DNA of 64,000 nt from Dastarcus helophoroides (GCA_028583605.1 CM053330.1:29152598-29216597), one strand, 5' to 3'. Numbered from the stretch's first letter, positions 24,120 to 36,823 are shown. Numbers and translations are program-made. Notes: generated by a model not told the origin, from the letters alone.

Positions 24120-25830
24120 TTTGAACAAGGTTTTTTGAAAAGATCAGACTAATTACTTTTTTTTTAAATCTTAAACTTTTTGAAAATTAGTAGTATTCTT
24201 TAAAATTTAGGCTTCAAACTTCGGCTTCTTTCAAATTTCGACTTTTTTCAAAATTTGGGTTTTTTCCAAAACTTTGAGTTTTGAATATCTCGACTTTTTT
24301 TTTGATTGTCGATCTTTTTTTTTCTGAAAATTTTAACATTTCGACTACTTTTTTGAAAACTTCAACGCTTTCTTTTTAAATTCGACTTTATTCGAAATTT
24401 CAACTTAAAAAAAAATGAAATTTTGTATATCCTTTTCGAAATTTTGATTCTTGAAAATGTTGATCCTTTCCGAGTATTTCGACTTTCCTTGAAAAATTCG
24501 ACCTTTTTGAAGGTTTTGACTTTTTGAAAATTTTGATTTTTTTCTTAATCTTTTTGACCTTTTCTGAAAAATTAATTTTCGCTTTAAAAAAACAGTATTT
24601 TTAAAAATGTTGATCTTTTTTTTTCAAAATTTCCACTACCTAAAAATTTAAATTTTTTGGCGGAAATGTTGAAAATTTAACTTTTTAAAGTTTTCAAAAT
24701 TTCGATTTTTTTTTGAATATTTCAACCTTTTGAAAATTTTACCTTTATTTGTAAATTTTGAATATAAAATTTGTATTTTTTTTTGGAAATTTCGACGATT
24801 TAAAAAAAATAAATCCTTTGAAAATATAGACTAATTTAAAAATTTGAAATTTTTTTGAAGATTGATTTTTTTGAAAATTTAACACTTTTCAAAATTTTAG
24901 CTTTTTCAAAATTTCGACTTTTTTGAAAACGTAGGACTTTTTAAAATTTTGCCTTGTTTGCTATGGGTTTTTTCCAAAACTTTAGATTTTTTATCTCAAC
25001 TTTTTTGAAAACTTCAACGTTTCCTTTATAAATTCGACTTTATTCAAAATTTCAACGTTTTTAAAAAAATAAAATTTTATACATCCTTTTCGAAATTTTG
25101 ATTCTTGAAAATGTTGATCCTTTCCGAGTATTTCGACTTTCCTTGAAAAATTCGACTTTTTTGAACGTTTTGACTTTTTGAAAACTTAGATTTTGTCTGT
25201 TTTTTTGACCTTTTTTTAAAAATTAAATTTCGCTTTTAAAAATGTTGAATTTTTTTTCAAAATTTCCACTTTACCTAATAATTTTAATTTTTTTACGGAA
25301 ATGTCGAAAATTTCAACTTTGCAAAGTTTACAAAATTTCGAATTTTTTTTGGATATATCAACCTTTTGAAAATTTGGACTTTATTTGTAAATTTTGAATA
25401 TAAAATTTAGATATTTTTGCAAATTTCGACGTTTTAAAAAAAAAATTCGATCCTTTGAAAATATCGACTTATTTTAAAAATTTGAACATTTTTTGAAGAT
25501 TCTGATTTTTTTGAAAAGTTGATACTTTTGTTTTGAAAAGTATCAAATTTTCAAAAAATGTTCAAATTTTTAAAATTAGTCGATATTTTCAAAGGATCGA
25601 ATTTTTTAAAAACGTCGAGATTTGCAAAAAAACCAAATTTTGGCCTTTTCAAAATTTTGCCTTGTTTGAAAATTTCAATCGTTTTTGAATTATTTGACTT
25701 TTTTTGAAAATTTCGTATTTTTTTAAACATTTCAATTCTTGAAAATATTGATCCTTTTTTGAATATTTTGATTTCCTTTAAAAAATTCTGCTTTTCTGAA
25801 AGTTTTGACTTTTTCAAAATTTCGATTTTA
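24120..25830 (+). repeat. Tandem duplication, unit ~650 bp, 3 copies (third partial)
   Basis: The words CCTTTTCGAAATTTTGATTC, TTGAAAATGTTGATCCTTTC and CGAGTATTTCGACTTTCC occur in the same order at 24431 and 25085 (offset 654). A more diverged third copy of the TTGAAAATATTGATCC region follows at about 25735 (offset about 634). Confidence 0.75.
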
Positions 25831-27419
25831 TTCTCGACCGTTTTGAAAATTTTTTTTAAATTCCGATTTTTTTAAAAAATAGTCTTTTTGAAAACTTCGA
25901 CTTTTTAGAAGATCTGAGTTTTCAAAATTTCGGCTTTTTTTAAAATGTCGATCCTTATTTTTACATTATGGCTTGTATTCAAAATTTTAATCTTTTTTGA
26001 AAATTTCAGCTTTTTTTTCAGTTTCGCTGAAAATATCAACATTTTTGAAAATTTTGTCTTTTCTTTTTAAAATTCCAATTTAACATTATTTAAATTTCAA
26101 TTTTGCAAGGCAAATGCCGACTTTTTGCAAGTATCGATGTTTTTTTAAAAATATCGATTTAAGTTTTGGCATTTTCAAAATCTCGACTTATTTGAAAATT
26201 TGGACTTTTGAGAATTTCAGCTTTCATTTAAAAATTTCGAACTTTTTTGAAAGATCAATCTTTTAAAAATGTTGACTTAATTTTGTAAATTTTGAATTTT
26301 TAGAAAATTTAAACATTCTTTTAAATTTTTTTTTGCATGGACTTTGTGAAAATTGAAATATTCTAAAAATTTGAAATTTTTTGTAAATTTCGACGATTAT
26401 TGAAATATTCGATATTTTATCAAAACGTTTTGAATATTTCGAATTTTTTAGGAAATTTAGACGTTGTTTGCGAATTTCGATATTTGTTGGACTGTTGTTA
26501 AAAATTTCGATTTTTTTGAAAACTTAACTATTTTCTTTAAATTAAAACTTTTCGAAATTTCGACATTTTCAACATTTCAACTATTTTGAAATCTCTATTC
26601 TTTACCGAAATGTTGAAAATAATGATACTTTTTAAATATTTTGCCTTTTGAATTTTTTAAAAATTTTTGAAAGTTTCGACTTTTTGGAAATTTTCATGTT
26701 TCTTACAATTTGTCGACCTTTTTTTGAAAATTTAGTTTTCTCAAAAATTCGAATTTTTTTCAAAATGGACTTTTTTGAACATCTGACCTTTGAAATTTCT
26801 AACCTTTTTTTTCATTTCGGTTCGTTCTCAAAATTTTGGCTCTTTCTAAATATTTCGATTTTCACTTTTTTGAACATTTCTTTTTTTTAAATCGACCTTT
26901 GAAAATTTCGGAAATTTTAAAAAACTTTTTGCAAAATTCGATGTTTTTTTAAAAATTGGCCTTTTTGGAAAATTTCGACTCTGGAAAATTTAAACTTTTT
27001 TTTGAACAGTTGACCTTTTTGAAGCTTAAGACTTTCTAAAACTTCGACCCTTTAAAAATTGCGGCTTTTTTGAAAATTACACTTTTGAAAATTTGGGCTT
27101 TTCTAAATTTTTTCAAAACTTGTTCTCGAAATCTTCACTCTTAAGAGTTTTTTTTTTTTAATTTTGATTTGGTATTTTTTGGAAAATTTTGATATTTTTA
27201 AATCAAAAATTTAGTTTTAAAATTCAACCTCTAACAATTTTGACCTTTCTTTAAATTTCGTTTTGCTCTCGAAATTTTGAACCTTTCTAAATTTTACATT
27301 TTTTTTTTCTAAAAATTTTAACCTTTTTTAAATAAATATTCCGACTTCTTTTCAAAATTATGCCTATTAAAAAATCGAATATTTTGAAAATTTCGATTTT
27401 ATTTCAAAATTTTGAATTT

Positions 27420-27960
27420 TTTGGGGAATTTGAATTTTCTTGCAAATTTCAACAATTTTAAAAAATTCGGCTTTTTTAAAAATTACAAATTTTTGCAGAA
27501 ATTTTGACTCTTAAAAATATTCACGTATGAAAAAATATTTCGATTTTCTTTGAAAAAAATTTGATTTTTTTTGGAAATTTTCGACTTTTTCGTAACTTTG
27601 ATTTTTCTCAAAATGTCTCTTTTGAAAATTTCAAATTTAGCCCTTTTTTAATTAAAAACTTTTCTCGAAACTTTTGACAATTTTTTTGGAAATTTGAATT
27701 TTTTTGCAAATTTCAATAATTTTATTACATTCAGGTTTTTTGAAAATTTCGAATTTTTACAGAAATGTTGACTCTTAAAAATGTTCACGTTTGAAAAAAT
27801 ATTTCGATTTTCTTTAAAAAATTTAGATTTTTATTTTTTGAAAATTTCGACCTTTTCGAAACTTTGATTTTTCTCAAAATGTCTCTTTTGAAAATTTCAA
27901 ATTTGGCCTTTTTTTTGATTGCGAACTTTTCTCGAAATTTCTAATTTTTTTGTAAATTTC
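27420..27960 (+). repeat. Tandem duplication, unit ~264 bp
   Basis: The word TTCACGTATGAAAAAATATT (27520) recurs as TTCACGTTTGAAAAAATATT (27784). The surrounding TCTCAAAATGTCTCTTTTGA segments match as well. Confidence 0.75.
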
Positions 27961-28000
27961 GACTTTTTGAAAATTTAGACCTTTACTGAATTTTTATTTT

Positions 28001-28240
28001 CCAAAGACCTGATTGCATGCATATTGCAGATATAAACTTTTTTTTCTACAAATTTTCTATAATTTCCAACATACAACTTTTTTCCGGACATTTCAAGTGT
28101 TTATTATTTTATTCAACTTTTATTTTCCAAAGACGTGATTGCATATTGCAGACATAAACTTTTTTTTCTGAAAATTTTCTATAATTTTGAACATTTAACT
28201 TGTTTGCAGACATTTCTAGTGTTAACTCGAAATTTTATGT
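28001..28240 (+). repeat. Tandem duplication, unit ~126 bp
   Basis: CCAAAGACCTGATTGCATGC (28001) is repeated as CCAAAGACGTGATTGCATAT (28127), with the following TGCAGATATAAACTTTTTTT and TTTTCTATAATTT segments. The first copy carries an extra GCAT. Confidence 0.75.
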
Positions 28241-28340
28241 TTTTATTTTTGTATTTTATTTTATTTATTTTTTTACGGAATTTGAGACTTCTCCCAGTTT
28301 CGATTTTTAGCTCAATTTAGAATTTTTCTCTAAATTTGAC

Positions 28341-29780
28341 CTTGGGAGGCGTTCATTAAATACGAGAAATGTTTTTTATCAGATTCTATGATCAGATTTT
28401 ATGATTGAAAAAAATCACTTTTTTAAACAAGGACTCTTTTCGGTTTTACTTCGACTTTTTATCGTAAATTCTATATTCTGGATGCTGTCTTTCAATTATT
28501 AATTTTATTTTCTAACTGACAACTCAAATTTTTATTCAAATGTTTTCGCTTTTACTTCGACTTTTTTCGTAAATACTCTGTTGGACGATGTTTTGATTAT
28601 TAATTTAAATTCCTGTAACTCGAAAATAATATTTGTTAATTCGAAAATTCTACCTTTTCACAACCATAAATTTTGTTTTGTAATCATAAATTCTACTTTC
28701 TGATTGTAAATTCTATTCCCTAGCCGAAAATTCCATTCTTTAACCTTTAATCGTACACTTTATTTTCTAGAGGTAAATTAGATTCTCAAACCCTAAATCC
28801 TATTTAATCTCTAGTCGTCAATTATTATATTTCATGGTATATTCTATTTTTAGACCCCAAATTATTTGTTAATGTTATTTTTTTGCAATTCGTATGTATA
28901 TCTTTGTTAAAATAGTAAAACATCTTACAGAAATTGAAATACAGAACTTGTCCCCTGAAACCAAGAAAAATTAAAAAACACAACAAAGGTTAGAGCAACC
29001 TTTGTTGTGTTTTTTAATTTTTCTTGGTTTCAGGGGACAAGTTCTGTGTTTCAATTTTTGAAGATAACCAAGGACCAGTCCGTTCCATCAAACATCTTAC
29101 AGATTTTGCCATTTTGGGCGATGACCGTAATGAGAAATTTTACTCTAATGTTATTTTATTTTTTAATCGTAAATTGTATTTTCTGAAAGTTTATTTATTT
29201 TTAAGCACATATATTATTAAGAATTAACGCATTTCTCAGTCGTTAATTCTACTTCTTGGTCTATATTTTTTAATGAAGTTTTATTTTCTGAACGAAAATT
29301 ATACTTCCCGATTGAAAAATGAATTTTTTAATTAAAAACTGAATTCGTTTTTAGTTCAGCTAATTATTTTTTATAGTACCATCAATTCTATATTCTGGAC
29401 ACCTAAGGTAATTTTATATTCTAAGCGTAACCAGTTTATGGTTTTTAATAAATTGTAATGTTAGATTGCAAAATTTCGTTTCCAAATTCTATCTTTTAGT
29501 CATAGACTCCTACTCTCTTCTTATAGAACCGATTTTTAACCGGAAGATTCATTCGTTTTTAATTCCTTTTTTTATTGCAAATATTATGTGTGTTTTCATA
29601 ATCATAATGACACATTCTATTTTCAGAATGTAAATGCTCTTTTAACCGAAAAATTCATTTGAAACTTGAAAATTCCACCTTCTGATCGTTAATTCTTTTT
29701 CAATCATAAATTTTATGATATCATGATCTATTTTGTTATTGTAATTATTTTTTGCGTGGCGAAAAAATTATTAACTATTT
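28341..29780 (+). repeat. Family B minisatellite block, forward orientation
   Basis: Units such as CATAAATTCTACTTTCTGAT and TGTAAATTCTATTCCCTAG follow at about 20-25 bp spacing. The block is interrupted by a hairpin insertion at 28932-29089. It ends at a non-repetitive island. Confidence 0.65.
28932..29089. mobile_element. Hairpin insertion with 14-bp direct flanking repeats
   Basis: Arms of about 58 bp (28932-28989 and 28999-29057) are almost perfect reverse complements and contain CTTGTCCCCTGAAACCAAGA and its complement around a 9-bp loop. A single-copy tail GATAACCAAGGACCAGTCCG follows the right arm. The insert is bracketed by AAACATCTTACAGA at 28918-28931 and 29090-29103. Related pieces occur at 33800-33830 (minus strand), 43871-43920 and 44459-44490, so this is a dispersed family. 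A long target duplication with an inverted 5' part would fit retroposition with template switching. This is inference. Confidence 0.75.
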
Positions 29781-30540
29781 TTGAGTATTGTTGATACAAA
29801 GCGCTAAATAAAACAGTATTAGTTTGTATGCGCCCCCAATTCTCTCTATTTATAGAAGCTCGCCTCAATTTACAAGCAAATCATAAAAACTTCGCACGAA
29901 GGGTAAGTGGAAAATAAAAACATCAATTTAGAGATGATTATCAGCAAAAGCGATGGTCCGACCATGAAAAAAATCCTAACTAAATCGCTTCGTATAAAGC
30001 CACCGACTCATAAATTTCAGCGTTAATGGCGTCTTAGTTAAAGAGCAAATTTAGAGCTGAGAAAATTGCGTGGAAAAATGCTCCTGTCTAACATGTGAAT
30101 CACGTAGTTCTTGGAAATCTTCTGGAGCAAATTGAGAACGTCCTTGACTCGAGTTAATTTGCCACTTGCGATTTTGGAATCACGCCATCGAAACGACGAC
30201 TGTTAATTGCCTTCTTTACTTGCACGCATACGATTGATGACACTTTACAATAGGGTTATCGCCTTTTCCTTCAACTAGATTTTTAAAGTTGCGACTGCTT
30301 TAAATTCCACTGCTTCTCTACGCCACTTTGGTAATTAGGAGTAATTACAGGTTATGTATCACGATACCGCAGTATCGATTGGGATTTTAATAGATGATAC
30401 AGCTCCTGCTAATTAATTAGATTAGTATGTTAGAGAATGCTTAATCGCTTAAAAGCTCATATATGTTGCGGTTCCAGCACCGGCACTAGCAGCTTGTCAA
30501 TACCGGCGCATCCGCCATAATTTCTATCTGCTCAGAAGTG
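29781..30540. other. Non-repetitive island, no gene recognised
   Basis: This is ordinary-complexity sequence with moderate G+C, for example at 29880-30250 and 30470-30520, and no convincing open frame. It is flanked by family B in forward orientation on the left and reverse orientation on the right. A regulatory role is possible but not shown. Confidence 0.45.
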
Positions 30541-33240
30541 TTAATTTGGGTGAAAATAGAATTTACGACTAGAAAACAGAATTTTCCGTTAAAAAGCTGA
30601 AAAAGAATTTACAATCAAAAAATAGCATTTATTCTCAAAAAATAGGTTTTGTGATCATATGATAGAATTAGAAAACAGAATTTGTGATTAAAGGGGGGGG
30701 GGGGTTACGATCAAAAGCTAGAATTTACGATTAAAAGACATAATTTGCACCCAAGAAATAATTAAAAAGGACTTTTTCAATCAACAAAGAAATTTTGATT
30801 TAAAAGAGTTTACAATTATAAAATTGAATTTACCAAAAAATAGATAAAATATTTAATCTGCAAAAAGTATTTACGATTAGAAAAAAAAAATTATGATAAA
30901 AAAGTTGTTAAAATCAGAAAATAAAATTCCCCGCAAAAAAATAAAATGTATAATCAAAAAATATAACTTACGATCAAACAATAGAATTTTTAACAAATAA
31001 GTATACGTTCTTTGTGACTACAAAATAGAATTTAGGATTAAAAACCATCAATAAACAAAATTATGTTAAAAATATAAAATTTACGAGGAGATAATACGAT
31101 TAGCGATTAAAAAATAGAATTTTCAATTAGAAAATACAATTTAGGAATAAAAAGGAACTTATGATGAAAAAATAGAATTTAAGTCCAGGAAACACAATTT
31201 ACGATTATAAAATCAACAATCAACAAAGAAAAGTTTTGGTTAAAAGTTTAAAAATAGAAAATTAAATTTACGAACAAATAAAAAGAATTTTTAATCCAAA
31301 AAATTAAATGTATGTCTGGAAAACCAAATTAATGATTAAAGTTATTTAAGATTAAAATATATAAAACTTACCCTTAAAAATAGCATGCATGCCTAAAAAA
31401 TAGAATTTAGGATTAGTTGCTAGAATTACCGATTAATAAATATACCTAATGTATGATTATAAAATAGAAATTGTAATTAGAAAACACATTTATAATTAAA
31501 ATGAAATTTACAATCAAAAAATAGAATTTATACACCAAAAATTATAATTTGGGTCCATGAAGTACAACTTACGATAACAAAACGAAATTAATTGGAGGGA
31601 ATATTTTTAGCCAATAAAAAGTAGTTTTGATTAAAAGAATTTATAACCAAAAACTTGAATTTTAGAAAAATAAAATACAATTTTTAATAGTAGAATTTTC
31701 ATTTATAAAATTAAATTTATGATTGAAGTCATTTACGATCAAAATATAGAATATACTCACAAAATTAGAAGATATGTTCAAAAAACAGAAACTACGGTCA
31801 GGTAGTAGAATTATCAAACAAATATATGTAATTTGCAATTATAAATTTACGATTAAAAAAGGGTTTACGATAAAAAGAAGAATTGAAGACCAAAAAGCTT
31901 AACTTATAATTATAAAACGGAATTAATAACAAAAAAATTATTTCTTTTTTAATTAGCAAAGGAAGTTTTTGATGAGTTTAAAATCAGAAAATTGAATTTA
32001 CGAAAAAATAAAATTAAAGATTAAAAAGTTATTAAAGACCAAAAAATAGAATTTACTCTAAATAAAATAGCATGTTTGCTCAAAAAACAGAACTTATGAC
32101 ATTTATGATTAGATGTTAGAATTATCCATTAACAAATATACCTAATTTGTGGCCATAAACTAGAATTTGTAATTAGAAAATACATATTTTTAATTAAAAA
32201 AGTATTTTCAATGAAAAAAATAAAAAGAATTTGTAGAACGGAATTAATTAAAAGGGATATTTTTTTAAGTGAGTAAAGAGAAGTTTTATTTGATTAAAAG
32301 AATTTATAATAAAAAATTTGAATTTACGAATGAAAAAATAAATAGAAACTTTGATTAAAAAACAGAATTTACGGTCAGATGATAGAACGAAATTACGATC
32401 AAAAAATAGAACTGAGGGGCAAATTATAGAATTCGTGACCAAATGATAGAATTATGGATTTAGAAACAGGATTAGTTATTGTAGAATAGATTTTTTGATT
32501 AAAAAGAGATTTCAGATTAAAAGATATAATTTATGGGCAAAAAATATACTTTTCGATTATAAAACGGAATTAGTAGTGAAAAAAAGGAATTTTGTTCAAT
32601 CAACAGAGAAATTTTGATTAAAAACAATCAAAAAACTGAACTTGCGAAAATATACAAAATCAAAGAGAAAAAAATTTAAGAGTATAAAATAGAAAGTTTG
32701 CTCAAAAGATAGAATTTACTCTTAGATGCTAGATTTATCAACAAATATACCCAATTTGTTATAAAAATAGAATTTATGATTAAAAAGAAAATTTCGATCA
32801 AAAAATAGAATTTACTCTCAGAATATAGAATTTACGATCAGGTAATAAACTTATCGATATAAAAAATAATCTATAATTAGATAACAGCATTATAATTAAA
32901 AACGAATTTACGACCAAAAAATAGAATTTATCCCCCAAGATGATATAATTTTTGCTCAAGAAGTACAGTTTATGATTATAAAACGGTATTAATAATGAAA
33001 AAAAAAAAAGGAATTTTGTTCAACCAACAAAGATTTGAGGATGAAAACACCTTACAATCAGAATTAAATTTGTGAAAAAATAAATAGAATTTTTAATCAA
33101 AAAACACAATTTATAATAAAAAAATAAAATCTATTATTAAAATTACTTACGGCCACAAAATATAATTTACGTTCGAAGTGTAGAATTTATAATCAGGTGA
33201 CAGATTTTTTCTTAATCGATAAATGCATCATCTGATCAAT
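30541..33240 (-). repeat. Family B minisatellite block, reverse orientation
   Basis: Units such as AAAAAATAGAATTTACGATC recur for about 2.7 kb at 20-25 bp spacing, the reverse complement of the family B units at 28.4-29.8 kb. A 12-base G homopolymer stands at 30693-30704. No coding sequence is supported. Confidence 0.75.
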
Positions 33241-33539
33241 TCTCAACCTGTGGGGCGCGCCTTCGAAGAAGGGCGCAAAGAGATCATAAGGGGGCTAATC
33301 GTATTAAGACACTTTTTGACGTCATTTAAAAATGTGACATTTTTTAAAACGAGAATTTCGATTTTTTTTTAATGTCTAAGCTTCATAAAAATATTTTTTG
33401 TAAAACTGTCGTTAAAAGTGACATTTTTAGTTCATCGATAAGTGAACTAAAAATTGACTTTTATAATGATACGTGTCAAAAATACTTTTAACACTAGTGC
33501 GATAAAGTTTTTTCGCACTAGTGTTAAAAGTAAATATAG
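33241..33539. other. Non-repetitive segment with a 20-bp-arm hairpin
   Basis: A GC-richer stretch (GGGGCGCGCCTTCGAAGAAG, about 33256) is followed by AT-rich DNA. A perfect hairpin has arms TACTTTTAACACTAGTGCGA (33483-33502) and the reverse complement at 33513-33532. It abuts the hAT-type element that begins at 33540. The words TTAAAAGTGACATTTT near 33410 and in the hairpin at 34567-34683 suggest a shared fold-back family. Confidence 0.5.
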
Positions 33540-33734
33540 CAGCGTTTCCCAAACTTTTTTTGCCCTGACCCGGTTGTTTTTAATATTCCCCCTTCGCGAT
33601 CCACTAAAATATGTTTTAATTATATTTTAATGTAACAGAACTAATCATTTGTGAGTATGAAGACAATTTTGCAACCTGGTATTTTATTTTTATGGCCCGG
33701 TGCCGGGTTGTGACCCACTATTTAGGAAACACTG
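33540..33734. mobile_element. Short hAT-type non-autonomous element (MITE)
   Basis: The 195-bp segment starts CAGCGTTTCCCAAAC and ends in the imperfect complement of CAGTGTTTCCTAAATAGTGG. This CAG...TTTCC terminus is typical of hAT elements. Inner sequences (CTGACCCGG on the left, GCCGGGTTGTGACCC on the right) are also typical of hAT-derived MITEs. The flanking octamers AAATATAG (33532-33539) and ATATATAA (33735-33742) agree at 6 of 8 positions, as expected of an old 8-bp target duplication. Confidence 0.65.
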
Positions 33735-34566
33735 ATATATAACAATATGCAATATTATTAAATAGAAAGATGTACCGAAAAAATTAGAAAGATTTTCTTT
33801 TTTTGGTTGAACGAACTGGTCCTTGATTATTGTGTAATATTGTTTCCAAACATTAAAACATATTTAAATAGTTATAAATTATTTATTTATAATATTAATA
33901 TTACCATTACAAGTTGAACGGTTACTTATTTTAATTTTCCTGAGAAGTAATTGCAGAGATATTTATGCTAGTAATCCATGCAAAAACTAGGACAGATGTT
34001 GCTTTTAGTTCGACGCAACTTTTTACTACATATTTGGTCTGGAGCTTCATTCAAAAAAATCTTGTACGCTTGTTTTAATACTTGCTTATATCCTAGTTGT
34101 TCTTGATTTGAAAACTAGCTTTTATCATAGAGAGATTCCAAAACTTAGAATTTCCTTCGACGTAAATCAAAAATATATTTTGAGTGAAGTTATCCGCTAG
34201 ATTCTTTATTTCATACCATCACATTTTTGTCCCGATTTCTGGGGCAATAAGTCTCAGTTGATGTATTTGCTGTTTCTTCAACATCTGGTGGAATAATAAA
34301 ATTGCTTTAATTTCCAATCTTTTCTTCCAAATTCATGTTTATTAGCCATAAAATTTACAATATTTTAGGACAGGTTCAATTGTGGTTACTAATAAACATT
34401 AAACAACTTACAATTGTTTTACTTAGTTATACTCTATCCAGCACCTGACTTGATTGTCAGATGTAATTGTCAATTATGTAATTCAACACGCAAACAATAA
34501 ATCGAAAATTCAACCCTAGAGGCAGCATTTTCTTTTTTAATTTAACAGTTTTACAAAAAATATTGT
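33735..34566. other. Non-repetitive AT-rich stretch, no gene seen
   Basis: No monomer repeat and no long open frame are visible. On the minus strand near 33800-33830 the words ATCAAGGACCAGTTCGTTCA match the tail of the hairpin element at 28932-29089. Confidence 0.4.
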
Positions 34567-34683
34567 ATGATACACTTGTTAAAAGTGATTTTATTTTGTT
34601 CGTGGGGTTGCTCCACTCGCTACGCTCGTTCCGCAATACTCCCCACTCACAAAATAAAATGTCACTTTTAACACTTGTATCAT
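34567..34683. mobile_element. Fold-back element with GC-rich palindromic loop
   Basis: Arms of about 41-44 bp starting ATGATACACTTGTTAAAAGT (34567-34607) and its imperfect complement (34640-34683) enclose a loop with CCACTCGCTACGCTCGTTCC. The loop is itself nearly palindromic. The arms contain TTTATTTTG next to CGTGGGG/CCCCACT. The structure is that of a miniature fold-back transposable element. No target duplication is obvious. Confidence 0.65.
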
Positions 34684-35732
34684 AAATAACTATTTACCAA
34701 TTCCAATTGGACTTCCTTTTTTTTTTTTCAAAAAATTGACTTTTTCAAAATTAGGACTTTATTAAAAAATATCTGCTATTTTTCAAAATTTCGGCTTTTT
34801 TAATTTCACGTCGAGAACTGCAACTTTTTACAAAAATTGCGTTTTTTAAGCTTTCCATTTTCTTTTGAAAATATTGAATTATTGAAGGTTAAAATTTTTT
34901 CAAAACTTCCGATTTTATTTCAGAATTTGAACTTCTTTTTTCAAAATTTCGATGTTTTTCAAATTTGTTACTTTTTTAATATTTCGAATTTATTTTAGGT
35001 TTCGACATTTTTTTCGAAACTTAAAATTTTTGAAATTTAATTCAAATTTAAATTTCGATTGTTTTTTTTTTTGAACATCTCAACTTTTTTCCTAAATTCC
35101 ACATTTTTTCAAAATTTGGATCCCCTTTTTTAATTTTCAATTTTTTAAGTTTCGACAGTTGTTTCTTTTTTTAATTAGAATAAGAGCCTTCAAAATTTCA
35201 ACGTTTCTCAAAATTTTGCTTTTTTAATATTTCAACTTTCTTTTAATTTTCGACTTTTTTGATAAATTCAAAATTCGGTTTTTATTTGAAAATTTCAACT
35301 TTTTTCCCAAATTAAACACTTTTTTCAAGATTTTGATACTCTTTTAAATTTTCAATTTTTTTAGGTTTCGACAATTTTCTTCAAAATTTCGAATATTTTC
35401 AGAAATCTTGGTTTTCTTTTTAAAATTTCAGTTTATTTTAATTAGAATAAGAGTTATCAAAATTTAGATGTTTCCAAAATTTTTACTTTTTTAAAATTTC
35501 GACTCGAGTATCCACCTTTTCAGAAAATTTCGAAATTTCAAAAATTCAATTGAAATTTCAAATTTTTTAATCTCCATTTTTTGATAAATTCGACATTTTC
35601 TCGAGATTTCGATTTTTTAAATTATCAGATTTCGACACTTCAAAATATCGAATATTTTTAAAATTCATGATTTTTTTTTCAAAAGCGCATTTTTTAAATT
35701 ATAGAATAACTAAAGTTTTTAAAAATGTTAAC

Positions 35733-36373
35733 CAGAGACTAAATAGACTGAACGTAAGACGGTAAGCAGTGAAGCCAGTTGAAAGCCTGGCGGAAGCCTA
35801 GCTCAACCCAGTTTGCAACGCACTCTCATTATTTGACAGACCATTGCGAACATAACATCGGGGTTTTTTTTAGAAAACGGCCTGAAAATATGGGGAAGTG
35901 TATTGTGGATCATTGTTGAAACCTCAGTGAACACATTAGTGAAGGAAAATCAAGAGTTTCATTCTTTGGGTAGGTAAAAATGAAATATATAAATATTCAA
36001 TTATCGGCGTGCGCGCGCCGCCATTTCACTGCAATCATGACGTGTTTACAGCACCGGCTTAACAATATTGTACACAGGCGTCGCGTATTGAAAGAAAATT
36101 ATTTTACTATTAAACCAAGATGTCTTTGAAAATAGTTCTCCTGAACTTTTACCAAAAAGCACTTATAAAAATTATCCTATTAGTCCAAAAGCCCCTAATT
36201 CTAAAGTTTCATCTAAATCGTTAGAACCGTTACGCGGCAAGTTTCGTATTTATAAATTATACTTAATCCGGCCATGTCCAAGAGTAGTGGGATGCAGCTT
36301 CCCACTACCCCGCATTTTAGCTTCAACTGTACGCATGAGACAACATTGAAATGTTCAGTCTATTTAGTCTCTG
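35733..36373. mobile_element. hAT-type non-autonomous element, 641 bp, with perfect 8-bp target duplication
   Basis: Perfect terminal inverted repeats of 21 bp begin CAGAGACTAAATAGACTGAA. The flanking octamer ATGTTAAC is identical at 35725-35732 and 36374-36381. CAGAG termini and an 8-bp duplication together are the hAT signature. The interior is non-repetitive and locally GC-rich (GGCGTGCGCGCGCCGCC). An 85-codon frame without ATG (36092-36346) has no transposase similarity I can see. A related sequence at about 37297-37346 shows the same flanks without the element. Confidence 0.88.
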
Positions 36374-36823
36374 ATGTTAACTTTTTATTTCGATTTTTTT
36401 TAGATCTGAGCATCTCTCCAAAATATGGCCTTTTTGAAATTTTCTGGTATTTTTTTCAAATTTTGAGCTTTTTAAAAATTAGGAAATTTTTTAAAATTTC
36501 GGTTTTTTTTTACATATGCACCCTTTTTTAGAAATCCTAACTTTCTATGAAAATTAAGAGGAAAAATTCGTTTTTTAAAAAAATTCGAATTTGAAAATTG
36601 GGTCATTTTTTCGATTTTTGAATTTTTCTGAAGATTTTAACACTTTTTCCTAAAAATATTGTTTTTTTTATTATTACGAGGTTTCAAAAACTACGAATAT
36701 TTTCGAAATTTTAACTTATAGATTGTTAACTTTTTCAAATTTTGACTTTTTCAAAATTTGGATATTTCTTGAAAATTCATCTATTTGTCAAAATTTTCGA
36801 ATTTTTTTTTAATTTTGTCTTTA

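Larger units (their letters stand above)
22311..28340 (+). repeat. Long family A minisatellite block, forward orientation
   Basis: T-runs alternate with GAAAATTTCGAC or CAAAATTTCGAC over about 6 kb. Local higher-order duplications occur at 24.1-25.8, 27.42-27.96 and 28.0-28.24 kb. A small non-repetitive insert lies at about 22740-22860; it includes a 63-codon ATG frame with no recognisable similarity. No gene is supported. Confidence 0.7.

Noticed and set aside
1448..26890. Numerous 60-120 codon frames within family A and B blocks
   Set aside because: All have F/K/N/I/S-rich low-complexity composition that follows from the repeat monomer, lack conserved motifs and change with each indel.
29024..29227. 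67-codon frame spanning the hairpin insertion
   Set aside because: It begins in the right hairpin arm and runs through the direct repeat into family B sequence, so it joins unrelated DNA.
36092..36346. Open stretch of 85 codons inside the hAT-type element as a transposase remnant
   Set aside because: There is no usable ATG and no hAT dimerisation or catalytic motif is visible. It may be a chance frame.
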